From Athripsodes cinereus (Eukaryota > Arthropoda > Insecta > Trichoptera > Leptoceridae): a stretch of DNA of 64,000 nucleotides. The translations under genes and the position numbers were made by a program. Under the pieces are notes generated by a model. It was not told the DNA's origin. It saw nothing but the letters and a program-made list of their open reading frames with translations, and ran no database searches. Shown one piece after another: positions 43,670 through 55,384 of the stretch (the first letter of the stretch is position 1; each line of letters opens with the position of its first letter). The stretch spans positions 23,583,313 to 23,647,312 of the forward strand of contig OX388312.1 of NCBI GenBank assembly GCA_947579605.1, given 5' to 3'.

Positions 43670-43985
43670 TACAATTTTTCAAGGTTTGGATATGTTGAAT
43701 GAATGAACGAAGAAAGAATGACAAAGAGGATATACTTGTCTGAAAGAAGGGGTGTGAGGAAGCGCGGGCATCCGAGAACCACGTGGCTTGATCACTTGGA
43801 TCGAATTCTGAAGAACGGCCGTGTGCTGAATAAGAGAAACCAACGTGCGTGCATGACAAATTGAATGAACGGAGAAAAAGCGAAAGAAGTATGAAAGGAT
43901 AGATATATATCTACCTATTGCGTTCCGTTCTCTTTGCCTACCCCACTTGGGACACCGCTTGAAGGTACACTATACTATAGTATAG
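43670..43985 (+). mobile_element. LINE 3' end (family B), copy 4
   Basis: Close relative of 3020-3330: AGAATGACAAAGAGGATATA, CTTGTCTGAAAGAAGGGGTG, CGTTCCGTTCTCTTTGCCTA, ending ACTATACTATAG. The frames encode KRGHPRTTWLDHLDRIL-like reverse-transcriptase C-terminus with breaks. The 82-codon minus frame is antisense. Confidence 0.75.
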
Positions 43986-46564
43986 TATACATTTTCAAGA
44001 ATTAAAATAGAATCCTAAGATTTTATAGTTGTATATATTATATCAGTCATTGTTGTTCCGATCTAAAAATAAAATCCAAAAACCGAAAGGCCTCTATGTC
44101 AAATATTGTTCATAGTAAAAGTAATACAGTGTTTTATTTTAAATCTACTTTGAATTCTGTTAAAACTATTATATGTAGTTATAGATGCGAAACATGGATT
44201 ATTATTCGGGAATTTTCTACGAAAAGAAAAAGCTTTCCACAATGTTAACGGAGTTGACCATAATAACAAATTAGAGAAACATACCTATCTAAAACCAAAC
44301 CCTTGTTCCTTTAATTGGTATTGAATAATTGATTTAATATCATTCGACATCTAAACATACTAGCTTCAGCAGTTCTATTTACAGGTTTGGCTGGGTCTAG
44401 TCACTTTCACAAATTTAATATAATATCCCATTGGTACCTACTTACTTAAGACAAATGAACAAACAAGTACTTACACGTGCTTATCCAGTGTATTTAACGA
44501 TAACATTAAAACGTGAAATATACTGTTAACTTATTTCAAGAGGTTAAATTTTCTTCAGCAAAAAGGAGTGAAGTGAGGTTGGGCAGCTAAAATTAATCGC
44601 AGAAAACTACCCTTCACTAAGCCCCCTCAACACAACCGACTTCTTTCTTCTTCACTAACCCCACATTTTACTTTTCAACCCCGTCCCTTAAACCGAGAAC
44701 ACATTTCTGGAGGGATTTTTGATGAAAATTGTGGCTGTGGTTTTGCCATTCCATTAGCCCGTGATAAATTTTATTCCTCTACGTTGGAATGAGCGCCACT
44801 CCGTTAAGAAGAAGTTTTAATTAAATCAAATTAAAGCATTCCTCTTTACGAATGTGATTAATATTTCTATGCAACTTGTGTTCTTGTACAGTGAAGTTCT
44901 TCGGAATTTCATTGTTCTCCTTTTATCAATGAAACATAACGGTGATAATTAATGGCTTCTATTTGTCTATTTATCCATCTTAATACTTTACTCCGCGACA
45001 TGTTTTATTCAGTATTCGAGAAAGTATTAAATTATTTAACTTGATGTTTATTATTTATGACTGTGATGTGGGTGTTAAATGTAGGCGACATCACAAATTC
45101 AAATCTATTTTCAGTAGATACTTACACTGCACATATTTTGTTTGTGCTAATTATATAAATGTGAACGATTTTTTAACATAATTGTGAATTAGGTACCTCT
45201 TATTTTATTATATTTTATTTTAATTTGACACATAAAACAGCGTTTAAGCTTTTTTACATTGAATTACAAAGTATATTCGATCGTATAACATTACAATTTT
45301 ATTATTCACTAAGAGTCATATTTATAAAAAATTGAAACATAATTATAAGTGCTAAATCGTTGATCATTATTTTATTACTATACACACACAAGTATTTCCA
45401 TATTTTCAGTACATAATATCATCAAAATTATTGGAATCATTTTGCCTTCCTAAATTTCTTTGGTTAATAATAATGTTCAATTTTTTTTTTAAAAAAAATC
45501 TATATTTTCGAGTGTAACTTTGTGGGAATGCATTTTAAAGGAGAAGTCCTTCAATTTTTAATGCTTGCTTATATTACAAATATTTCTTTCACAAACAGTC
45601 CTCCTGGAAAAATGTCGAATGTGATAGAAACAATTTATGTTTTGATTATTTAATTTCCAAGCTATTTTTTTATATTAAATATATGATGAAAAATGAATAA
45701 TAACCTTCTGGGAAATATTTGATCGAATTCTCAACAGTTAAATTAATTCATTTAAAATACTGAACCTGTACTTGAAGTCTGGTAAAATAATTAATATTTT
45801 TAGGTAAAAATCTTTTACAAATATCTACCTACTGTGTATGATATTATTATTCAAAATTTCATATCAAATTCAAATTTGAGAAATATAATATGTTAAGTTG
45901 TACTTATATATTCACAAATGACTATATATATTTAAAAATAAATACATATTCGCAATAGAAAAGAACTATCATTAATTCAGATAATCATAATTATTTTGGA
46001 AATAAGTATCTTCGTTTTTATACGACTTGACTTGAATAATATTTTTCATATAATTGATAACATTTATATGTATTTTGATTCCATTGAAATATTTTTTTAA
46101 CTTTTAATTAATTAAAGCAAATTATTAAATTCGTGAAAAAAGACGTTTTTGTCATTTTGAGAAATGTTTTGTTGCTGGCAGTTAATAGGTAGGTACCTAC
46201 CTTAGTTTTTTTTTGCAAATGAAATAAAGAAATTTATGTTAAAGAACTCCTACTCATTACGAGTAATAAATCTGACATTAAGATGAGTATTTTCAGTCTT
46301 AATACTAATAAGTCAACAAACAGACATCAAACCTTCAGGCTTTATTTTATTTTAATGGTTAATTACACTAACTTAAAAAGAAAAAAAGTCACTACAATCC
46401 CTACCTATACGAATTATATATTTTCACTATATGAAAATGAAAATTAATTGAATCATTGAAGTGACATATATTCAAAAACATCGAAAACTGTAAACAGAAA
46501 AATGACACTTAGCTGGTTTTTTAGAATGTCCCATGATAATTGGCTAAACAGAGCACTGTATTTT
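43986..46564. other. AT-rich stretch with a balanced-composition block
   Basis: Most is AT-rich and empty. The block 44560-44990 has a clearly different base composition, no long frame, no repeat copy in the window and no tandem structure. It includes CCCCCTCAACACAACCGAC and GAATGAGCGCCACTCCGTTA. It may be conserved non-coding DNA. That is only an inference from composition. Confidence 0.35.
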
Positions 46565-46815
46565 TTAATCAAAATATATATATGACATCGGATCATCCCT
46601 TTGCCGTAACACAACCGGAAGGTCAAAAATGTTGCAGGTAAAATGACCATCTGAATAGAGGGTTATGATATCTGCCTTGTGCTCCCAAAAGGGCCATCTC
46701 AATTTAATCACACGCAGTCTATCCACAACACTCCTCTTGCATCCACTCATTCTTCTTATATCCTCATTTCTTACTCTATCACGAATTGTTTTACCTACCA
46801 TTTTTCTCAGTGATC
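46565..46815 (-). mobile_element. LINE fragment (family B), copy 5
   Basis: The minus frame from 46801 reads MVGKTIRDRVRNEDIRRMSG, CKRSVVDRLRVIKLRWP, FWEHKADI. This matches the RDRVRN-E-IR--G segment at 16621-16665 and continues further N-terminal-to-C-terminal than the short copies. Then it runs into unrelated sequence. Confidence 0.75.
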
Positions 46816-48153
46816 GTTTTGTTCCAACCCAATGAAAAAAATAATATGCAAAATATACTTTAAAATGTATTGATTTACATTTTATTGATTTTTATAACTG
46901 ACCCAGTCTAATAACAACAGTGTGCTTACAATAAGTACATATGTAGTATTGTGGGTTAAAACGTTTCAATTGTATTTTACAAATACATAGCTAAATTCCT
47001 CTATTATTACGGCAATAAATTTAGCACTAGATGTCTGACGAACCCTAACGTATCCTTAAAAACCCTCCACACTACTAAGCTATTGATTCTTTTAAACCTC
47101 ACCTTACTTAGATCCTTGTTGTACAGTAGTTGTAAAGTATGCAATAAATGAAGCTCCACGCACCAAATTACAAAGATACATAGATACACCCTTATACTCC
47201 TTTCAGTAATAGTAGTAGCAGTGTAGGTAAATGATGTCCATTCAAAAGGGTCAAAGAAGGGATTTATATAGATAGATATATATTTCTCTAGTTAAACCGG
47301 TACACCCTTTTACGACTCGAAAACATGAACGATGCCCATCATGAAGGTACTAGTACAACAAAGATTAATTATTTGGTTTTATAATACATAGTACGTACTA
47401 CTTACTTAATAACCTAAGAAATAATTTGGGATCGTGAAAGACTGATGAAATAACAGTAATAATAATAATAATATTGCGAAGGTTAAGAGAACTGCTGATA
47501 AATTTATGAGGTACCCGATGTTCGCTGTTATGTAGTATTGCAATTACTCGTTACTAGTAGATACTAGAAGGTAGTGGATATTATTATGATTAAAGTAGGA
47601 TGGGTCTAGAGATTACAAATAATACCCTCTCAATGAAATCTTGACTAATTTGTTCTTACTCTCTCTCTCTCTCCTCTCTCTCTTCTGAAATAATTACGTA
47701 ATAATAAATTATTGGTGTAGTGTATAATTGGTTGTTTAATCATTTGATACATCGTTTTTTGCATTCCAAAATATTAACTTTTTGTTCGGTATAAACTTGT
47801 AATTAAATTTAAGATTTTGAAAAGTAGTGGTTTTGAAATTCTCCTGGGGAAGAAATACAGCTTTATTCAATGTCACCAATAGAATATTTTTGTTGTCTAA
47901 TTTACGCATATTTTTTATTTATAATAATATTTTAATTTTATTTTTAACACACAACAATCATTACCCAAAATAGTTATTTTTTAAAGATGAATTTGTATTT
48001 GAAGGTAGCCCAAACACATACCAGCCATACTCAGTAAACAATAATTATGCCAGATATAGATACAGTATTCAAATTAATATTATATAGTCTTCTACCGCTC
48101 ATATAGAGATATGCTTTATAACGGAAGGGAGCACTTAGAATTCCTCTATATTT
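46816..48153. other. AT-rich stretch with a CT microsatellite
   Basis: (CT)n with one interruption at 47659-47684. A (TAA)n run near 47456-47472. No supported gene. Confidence 0.5.
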
Positions 48154-48251
48154 GAAAAATACAAAAAACGTATAAAAGAACAAGTGGCAAAGTAAAACCT
48201 TATCCTACATATCCTATCCACTTGTTCTTTTATACGTTTTTTGTATTTTTC
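48154..48251. repeat. Perfect 34-bp inverted repeat, 30-base spacer
   Basis: Arms GAAAAATACAAAAAACGTAT plus AAAAGAACAAGTGG (48154-48187) and the exact complement at 48218-48251. No target duplication is evident. Could be a compact MITE. Confidence 0.92.
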
Positions 48252-48544
48252 ATAGTTTCGAAAAACACGTATTTTTATTGGGTAGGTCACTGAAATATTC
48301 ATCACCTAAATATGAGTAGTGCTGTTGCACCACATCCCTTCTTTCCAAAGGCGTGAAAAATATATTTAAAAGTCTAAGTACTCTTCTAGATCTTTCCACA
48401 TCTATTTTAGGGGAGGATCTAAAGTCTGCGTATATCTGAAGCAGGTCAGTTTGTGCATATATATTTTTCGTGCATTGCCATTGACTCAATTAATATATTT
48501 GCAAAACGGCTTCGGTCTGTCAATTTTTATAATAAATGAATAAA

Positions 48545-48680
48545 TACTGCAACATTTATGTACTATTTTATTTATTTATTTATTTAAAATAATAAACGGC
48601 TGAAACAGCCTTTACAAACATAATAACAAAAAATAAAACAGTCAAGTGAAAAAACAATTTATATCATATAAGGAAAACAA
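48545..48680 (-). mobile_element. LINE or SINE 3' tail with GGC-GCC hairpin (family D), copy 3
   Basis: The reverse strand reads TTTGTAAAGGCTGTTTCAGC, CGTTTATTATTTTAAATAAA and a (TAAA)n tail (48555-48580). The stem GGCTG-TTT-CAGCC is the strongest hairpin of the set. Upstream on that strand is AT-rich and may extend to about 48860. Confidence 0.6.
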
Positions 48681-50439
48681 TATAAAACTTAGATACTAGC
48701 AAATGATTTCAAATATATATAAGCACTACGGTTCTAACCAAAAGTATATAAGAATTTATACAAGTATAATATAATATCAATAATCAGAAAGATATACACA
48801 GTAGTCAGCTAAGCATAGGTAGGTGCACATAGACGACCCAGCCCAGCACAGAATATTTATAATATATATTAGTTTAACAAATGTGAAAAATATGTTTAAT
48901 AGACATGCAAGTTGCAAAAATATAATTCATCACAGTATGCACATTGAACAAATATGTACAGAAGAAAATTTGTTGTAGAATAATATGAATCTTTTACACG
49001 ATAATTTTACTAGGTATTATGATGTATTAATAAAATGTTTACGGGTATATAACATGTATATGGAAAGTTCATAATATAAAAGTGTTCACAACATAATATC
49101 TAATATCCGTATATATATAAAACAAAATATGGTATATGCACAAATGTTTTCTGTATCATGAATATTGTATGGAATATACATTCATGACAAGATTTGTTTG
49201 CTCCGAATCTTATAATAATATTACACATTACTTTCAGCATACTTTCTGAGGAATAAAATTTACAAAAATAGAACCTACTTACGCTTGGATTACGGAACAA
49301 AAAAACCTCCTAAAGCGATTTTTAAATCCGCGATATTCCTTCAACGTTGCGTTGGAAGACATCTTTTCTCAAACTAGATTTTCCGATTTGCTTTATACTT
49401 ATACTGTTTCCTCCCACTTATGATAATATAAAATTAACTACATCTACAATATATATATATAAATAAAAAACACATTTTTTTCAGTAGGATTTCTGTTGGG
49501 TTTTTCTTATATGGATAAATTTTTCAAAGCACTTTCGTTAGTAATACCCACAGGATTATGAAAAATATTTTGTTTGTTATTGAAGAATTTAATATTGTAT
49601 TCATGATCTATTATTTCTAACCTCTTTGTTGTATTTCTTATAGTTAATTTTTGTTGTTGATGTTAAAACCGTCTTCCGACTATTCAAATGAATACACTCT
49701 CTGGGGATTTTGTCACGGGTTAGGATTCTATTTATTTAATACCTAATATTGTGATGTCACAGTAAAAATGATTGCATACTTGGAGCTCATAGTTTTAATA
49801 ATATCTACCTACTTACAAAGAGCCCTCTACTCTCGACTAGTGAATATTTTTTTACTACATTAGGCAGATTTATATAATTTGAGAACTAAATACAATTAAT
49901 TTGGATTTGGAAGAATAAAACACAAGACTAAATATCGAATTATTATAAAATTCCCTCTACACCGTTTCAAATCGCCACCTGTAATATTGTTCAGCTAACC
50001 CAGAGAAATAAGGAACGCAATGTTACTTGGAAAATGTACTTGGGTACTTACATACATAATTAGGTACTTGATGGTAATTTTTCTCAGGATTATGAAAGCT
50101 ACAGACAAAAAATACGTGACCCATTGTCTCTTCATTCAATTCGCATTTGCAGTATGGAGATGCCACGATATTAATCTTGCTTAAAAGCACTGCTGGAGCT
50201 ACATTAGTATTTTAATAAATATCATTTAACTATTTTTCTAACATTTCTACACTCCTATTTCCATGATCTTTACTTTGAAGTTTTAAAGGTTCTCTAAAAT
50301 TTATGGTTTTCTAGTTTTTTTGGCAGATTATTTTAACAACGTGGTCCACAGTATAAAGAAACTCGAGAGCATGAGAACTTTTCAAGCACTGCCCAGAAAA
50401 ACATTAGGTACTTTAGGCATGAGGAACAAGAGGGTCAAC
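48681..50439. other. AT-rich stretch, nothing assigned
   Basis: (TA)n run near 49449-49460. No supported gene or repeat. Confidence 0.4.
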
Positions 50440-50665
50440 CCCAGGTGATGGGAATGCAAAGTCAAAGTTTTTTTGAACAGTTCAAATTGTTTGTTTATTA
50501 CTGGAAATAATTACATTGTAATTTGAATCATTATAAATTTTTATAAATTTGTACCAATTCATTTTTTATTATTATTGTCTGTCAAATTGTTTTTTTTATA
50601 TGTTTAACGTGTAAAAGGCTCACGCCGTGTACAAGTGATAAATAAATAAATAATAATAATGAGAC
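50440..50665 (+). mobile_element. LINE 3' tail with GGC-GCC hairpin (family D), copy 4
   Basis: Ends AACGTGTAAAAGGCTCACGC, CGTGTACAAG, then (ATAA)n at 50637-50655. It aligns with 21240-21312. The upstream part is untranslated AT-rich sequence. Confidence 0.65.
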
Positions 50666-52149
50666 AAATTTGAAGTGGATAATGCATTTGTTGTAATGAG
50701 CTAACTGAAATAACTCAATAAGAAAGATGGAACGTGGTAGGTACTTCAAAAACAGATTATATCAAAATAAATAAGTACAATTATTGTTATTACATGTAGG
50801 TATATGTAGCACATAGACAAATACTTACTAGTTGATGTTGGTAACAAATGGAAATATTTATGAACTTTATTCGTTGGTACGAATGTTTTATTCATATCGC
50901 ACATCGGCAACAAAATTGACGTAAGTTTAAAATCGGCAGTTTATAAAATAATGCAAAAGTTGTCAATACTTTTGAATCCATGGTGCACGGTCACGTTGAA
51001 TTTGATGAAACGAAAGGTTACAAAAAAAACTACAAATTTCTTCGCCTCACTATGTAGACTAGAATCTGTTACGTGACGGCTTAAACAACTTAGAAAATGA
51101 TATGTAAAAAATGAAATATTTTGATAAATTAAGTATTACAGATAGATGCAATGATAGATTACAGACATAAGATAATATTCATGCATATAGTAGAAGAAAT
51201 ATTAAAGAAAAATATATAAACAGGATAGATAACTATGCTGACCGTGCCTTTTGCATGGTCCGTTGCTGTGGAACTTATTTTTTGCGAATTCTGGAGAGTG
51301 TGGAGGTGATCAGGAGGTGTTATGATTCTTGAACGAGCCCTTGCGGTGGATTTTTTCCACAAAACGGCGTATCTCAAAATAATTGTCTGGTTATTATTAT
51401 TATTATAATAGTTAAATACAGTAAAACGTGATATTGAAGTAGGTATTATTGGTGAAAAATTATTATTGTTGCAAAAATTATTATTGGTGTAAATAGGTAC
51501 AAATTATAGGTGATTATATGTAGGTAAAAATTATTTTTGGTGAAGAATTCGTATTAAAAGTGATATTGAAATATTTTTTATTCCAAATTAGATATAATAC
51601 AAAATATTTATACCACTCGTACGTTCACCTTTGTGACTTAGAAATCATTACCAACTGGAAAATAGTGTTATTCTATTTAAGACTTTCATTTTCCTATTTT
51701 TTTTTATAAAATCACGCTTTCAAGTTATACTACTTCAGCGGTCAATGTCCGATATCTAGATGAAGAGATGCAGCGCAGCAAGCAATATGCGCCTGCCGGA
51801 CAACCTGGATAAACTAATAGCAAACTGGAAATGTGCCAGGAAATGAGAGAGAGAGAAGCAGATCACTGACGTGATGGGGCAATCCGGTGAGATAAATAAT
51901 AACATGAAACTTTACGCAACTATGCACAGTACTAAGGGGACAGTGTATAAATGGATAATATTATTCAACAATACATCAAGCCTTGCAAATCAATCCCATC
52001 CAACCGAACAACCGATCAGCGCTCTATCAAGGATCGATGGATAGAAAATATGTTTTTTTATAAGAATGCTTTGTATCAATTGAGTCATCGCTCTTCCTAT
52101 GACATTTCTTATAGTATGCTGTGAAAGAGAAAGAAACCTTGTGGACGAA
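50666..52149. other. AT-rich stretch with a GC-richer block
   Basis: The block 51220-51370 has balanced composition and gives a minus-strand peptide TARARSRIITPPDHLHTLQN. It is bordered by (ATT)n at 51393-51405. It is probably a decayed retroposon; the family is not recognised. Another patch at 51735-51890 is similar and unassigned. Confidence 0.35.
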
Positions 52150-52372
52150 AGGTTTGTACCTATTTCTGTGGATAACTATGATTAAAAATTCTCAAAACGT
52201 ATTAAGTTTTGCCAGCCATAAACTGAAATAATCGATATTTTGCATTTAGTTAAAATTAACTGTTGTTTGGGTTAGTTGGAAGAGAGACTGTATCTAACTT
52301 GAATGTTTACCTTTTATGTAATTATTTGTAATCAATGTAGAGTAAAGAATGAATAAATAAATAAATAAACAA
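52150..52372 (+). mobile_element. LINE 3' tail (family E), copy 2
   Basis: GGGTTAGTTGGAAGAGAGAC near 52269, GAATGTTTACCTTTTATG, TGTAATCAATGTAGAGTAAA, GAATGAATAAATAAATAAAT. The GGTTAGTTGGAAGAGA word is common at the 3' UTR start of insect non-LTR elements. It shows the intact tail that is interrupted at 14918. Confidence 0.65.
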
Positions 52373-52502
52373 CATGAGAAGTAAAAGGTAATAAAAGCAT
52401 TCGTTAGTTTTTTTTTTCTTGATTATTTCACTGAAACCAAATATCGACAACGAAAATATACTTATTTAAGACACAACCAACATAATGGTAAGTAAAATTT
52501 AT

Positions 52503-52558
52503 ACATACCTACATACCATCACGCCGCTTCCCTCGCGGGGTAGGCAGAAAGGATCGAG
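52503..52558 (-). mobile_element. Short LINE tail (family B), copy 6
   Basis: The reverse strand reads CTTTCTGCCTACCCCGCGAG, GGAAGCGGCGTGATGGTATG then TAGGTATGTAT. This matches the last 55 bp of the copy at 16960-17015 almost exactly and is truncated right after. Confidence 0.8.
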
Positions 52559-52564
52559 TAAAAT

Positions 52565-52755
52565 TAAAATTTGCTGAATCTAATTATTAAAGTCAAAATA
52601 GGAAGCAAACGTGGTGTGGGAAAAAAGCGAAATCCAGGTTGGAAAATATTGGGATTGAACAGGAATCCAAAGAATGGAAAAGCTAACTAAGGTAACACAG
52701 GACAGGGAGACCTTCACGAGAGTGATAGCCGACGTTGAGAAGATCTGTATTGCAC
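52565..52755 (+). mobile_element. LINE remnant (family A), copy 6
   Basis: Plus strand near 52613-52745: GTGTGGGAAAAAAGCGAAAT, CAGGACAGGGAGACCTTCAC, GAGAGTGATAGCCGACGTTG. It translates to a TQDRETFTRVIADVE end, the family-A C-terminus. It lies tail to tail with the family-B fragment. The minus frame here is a shadow. Confidence 0.65.
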
Positions 52756-52914
52756 TAAATGAAGAAAAAAATTTCATTTTCAGGTTTGAATTATGGTCCC
52801 ATTTCATTTATTTTGGTATACATATGTGTTTATTTATATATTTATTTATATATCTTAAATTATTTTATTTTGTTTTATTTATTTATTTATATATTATTAT
52901 TATTTGTTTTTGTT

Positions 52915-53065
52915 TAATGGGTTAGTTGGAAGATATTGCGCTTCAGAAATAAACTCGCCCATTGCACAAAATGATGTATTCTATTGTTATGATACCATGT
53001 TTTTTCTTCTTCTTTGTATACTAATTTTGTGCAATAAAAATTATTATTATTATTATCCCAGCAAG
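52915..53065 (+). mobile_element. Non-LTR 3' end (family E-like), copy 3
   Basis: Starts ATGGGTTAGTTGGAAGATAT, has AATAAACTCGCCCATTGCAC and ends TTGTGCAATAAAAATTATTATT. It shares the GGTTAGTTGGAAGA start with copy 2 and AACTCGCCC with copy 1. Confidence 0.6.
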
Positions 53066-53203
53066 CCTTTTCTGTTTTGGTTAATAAGAGAGCAGCAAAA
53101 AATAAAAATCTGTAAAAAATTACAAATCCATGTATAAACTCAGTGTTGATCTTAATATTCTAAAATACAATAATATCTCACTGATTGAGTTAACGTATAT
53201 TTT

Positions 53204-53421
53204 GAAAATAAACATTTACTGATTGAGTTAAAATATATTTAATAATAGGTACAGTAGTAACCTGGTTTGTTTGTACCAAGTTATTGTTCATACTAAGACA
53301 TAGTATTTAAGTAACAACACAGCATGTAGTAAATTTAGTTCGACAATGACTTTGTAAGCGGAAACCAGGTTACTGTATCTATTATTAAATAAATGCTAAA
53401 ACTCAGTTTGTGTTTATTTCC
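53204..53421. mobile_element. Fold-back MITE with TA at the inner ends
   Basis: Outer arms GAAAATAAACATTTACTG... and ...GTGTTTATTTCC are imperfect complements over about 60 bp. Inner blocks match strongly: ATTTAATAATAGGTACAGTA then ACCTGGTTT, and its complement. A core 53252-53375 starts CAG, ends CTG and is flanked by TA (53250-53251, 53376-53377), as in pogo/Tc1-type MITEs. Either the core is inserted in a symmetric site or the whole 218 bp is one element. Confidence 0.6.
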
Positions 53422-53854
53422 ATAAATCAACATTTCAGTTTGAAGTTAGAGATTCTTGATACGTTGTTGCATAACACCATTCATATGTACTATTGTTGTC
53501 ATTATTCCGCTTATTCTACTGTTGTATATTGCAGAAAATATCTGTCTCTTCATAGTATTATGATGTCGGACATTAAACAATATGTAATTTGAAAGACAGC
53601 ACATTAAGTTAGAGCTTGTCTTTATATATACAGTGCAGGTATATACCTACATGTATCAAATATTTTTTTACTCATCGAACTAAGTTTGATTTATTTTTCC
53701 TTATTTATTTACCTCTCCAACATGCACCCACCTTATGAATTTATTCAATTCTAAATATTTTGATTGAAATACAGTTTTATATTTAATTCTATAAAAGGCA
53801 AATAAATCGTTGCATTATTATTAATTGATATTAAGTCACCCATTCTGATTGTCT
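53422..53854. other. AT-rich stretch, nothing assigned
   Basis: No supported gene or repeat. Confidence 0.4.
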
Positions 53855-53925
53855 CGATTTTATACTGGTACGGAGAGGACAGCTTGCATGTTTATTATAT
53901 GCAGCTAGTAAGTATGATAGCAAGC
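53855..53925 (+). repeat. Dispersed repeat Z, partial copy 6
   Basis: Right half only: TACGGAGAGGACAGCTTGCA, TGTTTATTATATGCAGCTAG. It lies just upstream of a fuller copy. Confidence 0.5.
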
Positions 53926-53974
53926 AATTCTTGAAAATTCTGTATTTTAATGTTTCAATGAATATATAATACGA

Positions 53975-54200
53975 AAGAGTAGGTGTCTCATTATTTTCTG
54001 CAAATTTTCGAGTGTCCTGAAGAATATTATTATTCCTAAACCTTTCCGCATATTATGACTTACAATACCTTCAGTACCTACAGCGATGAGGTTTTATCGA
54101 TACGGAGATGACGATTTACATGTCTATGACATGAAGCTATTCAGCTGGCTATTCTACAAAGGAAAAGTGTCGTGATGGTATGAATAAATGAATGTAAAAT
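53975..54200 (+). repeat. Dispersed repeat Z, copy 7
   Basis: AAATTTTCGAGTGTCCTGAA, CAGCGATGAGGTTTTATCGA, ACGGAGATGACGATTTACAT, ending GTGTCGTGATGGTATGAATA plus AATGAATG. It has the best-kept 3' end, and that end equals the GTGATGGTATG end of LINE family B. Confidence 0.6.
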
Positions 54201-55093
54201 TATAGTGGTAGAATTTTACATAATTGAAATACTATAGGTATTTAATAACGCAAAGATTTCTACTCACAAAAATTTATATTTTTCTCAGCAGAATGGAAAA
54301 CAAAGCTTTCAACAATTCTGTGTAAATTTCAAAAAACCCCCACACCAAGATAATATTTGTACGTAGGTATAATTGTTTTTAATGCTCATTGCCTTACAAA
54401 TATTATACTAACTGTTTTCAATTAATTGTTTGTATAATGAAATATTCAAACTTTTTTCTGGACATGACGTCATACTAACGAGTATCGCTAACAAAATTTC
54501 AATAGTTACATAACATTGAAAAAATATCCTTCATATTTCATTATGTAATTACCAACTAAAACATGAAAACAACAACAAATATTCAGCTTTGTAATGAATA
54601 TTATTTAAGCACCTCTGTGTAGTTTCACCTTCTCACTTTTCTATATCATTACCACACTACCGAAGACCGTTATTGACATAGTTGAGCGTTAGATTTCTTC
54701 ACAGCCACGGCACGTACTCTGTTTTCTGCCTCTCAAAAAGTTCGCTTGCATCTTCTCTCACATTGATAATGATTTACTTTCATCTACAAAGATGTTAAAT
54801 GTGGAACTTTCTAAGAACATCACATAATGATATTACGAAATATTCCATACCAAAAAAATGATTATATTTAGCGTGTCTGCATGTACTAAGTTATCTTTGG
54901 TTCCTAGCAAAATAACTTTGAAAAGCTTGCTCGTTTTATATATTTTAAGTTATATAATTTGATATCGATTGAAAACTATATTTAAACAACGGAACATTGT
55001 GTTAAATCTAACTGGATGAAGTGAAAAAGTGCCTTAATACTTATGAGTTCAACTTTATCACTGCTCTCACTTTTGAGGAACCAATATATTAAA
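54201..55093. other. AT-rich stretch, nothing assigned
   Basis: No supported gene. A mixed-composition patch at 54640-54780 has no match in the window. Confidence 0.4.
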
Positions 55094-55384
55094 GCGGCCG
55101 GTGTGGCGCGGAGGTAACGCTCTTGCCTTTGAGTCACGAGGTCCCGGGTTCGATTCCCGGCCAGGGCAAAGTGAAGAATGACTGAATGATGGGTCTGGGT
55201 GTTACATGCATATTTGTGTAGTGCATTGTATATGTGTGTATCCATAATACAAGATTCATCTTGGTTTGGGACTAGCTCGATCTGTGTGAATTGTCTATGT
55301 ATGTTATGTTATGTTATTTATATGCCTGATAAAAGGCATTAGCCGTAGGTATATTAGATAAAAAAAAAAACAAATAAATAAATA
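55094..55384 (+). mobile_element. SINE family 1, copy 2
   Basis: The tRNA-like head GCGGCCGGTGTGGCGCGGAG has an A-box-like region at about 55103-55118 and a perfect B-box-like GGGTTCGATTCCCGG at 55146-55160. The body GATGGGTCTGGGTGTTACAT and ATACAAGATTCATCTTGG follows, with a (ATGTT)n stretch. The end is TGATAAAAGGCATTAGCCGT followed by an A run (55361-55370) and (AAAT)n. The terminal hairpin is the one found in family-D LINE tails, which likely supplies its reverse transcriptase. It is not a functional tRNA gene: no acceptor pairing. Confidence 0.88.

Noticed and set aside
55094..55170. tRNA gene
   Set aside because: The A and B boxes are those of a SINE head; there is no acceptor-stem pairing and a SINE body with A-rich tail follows.
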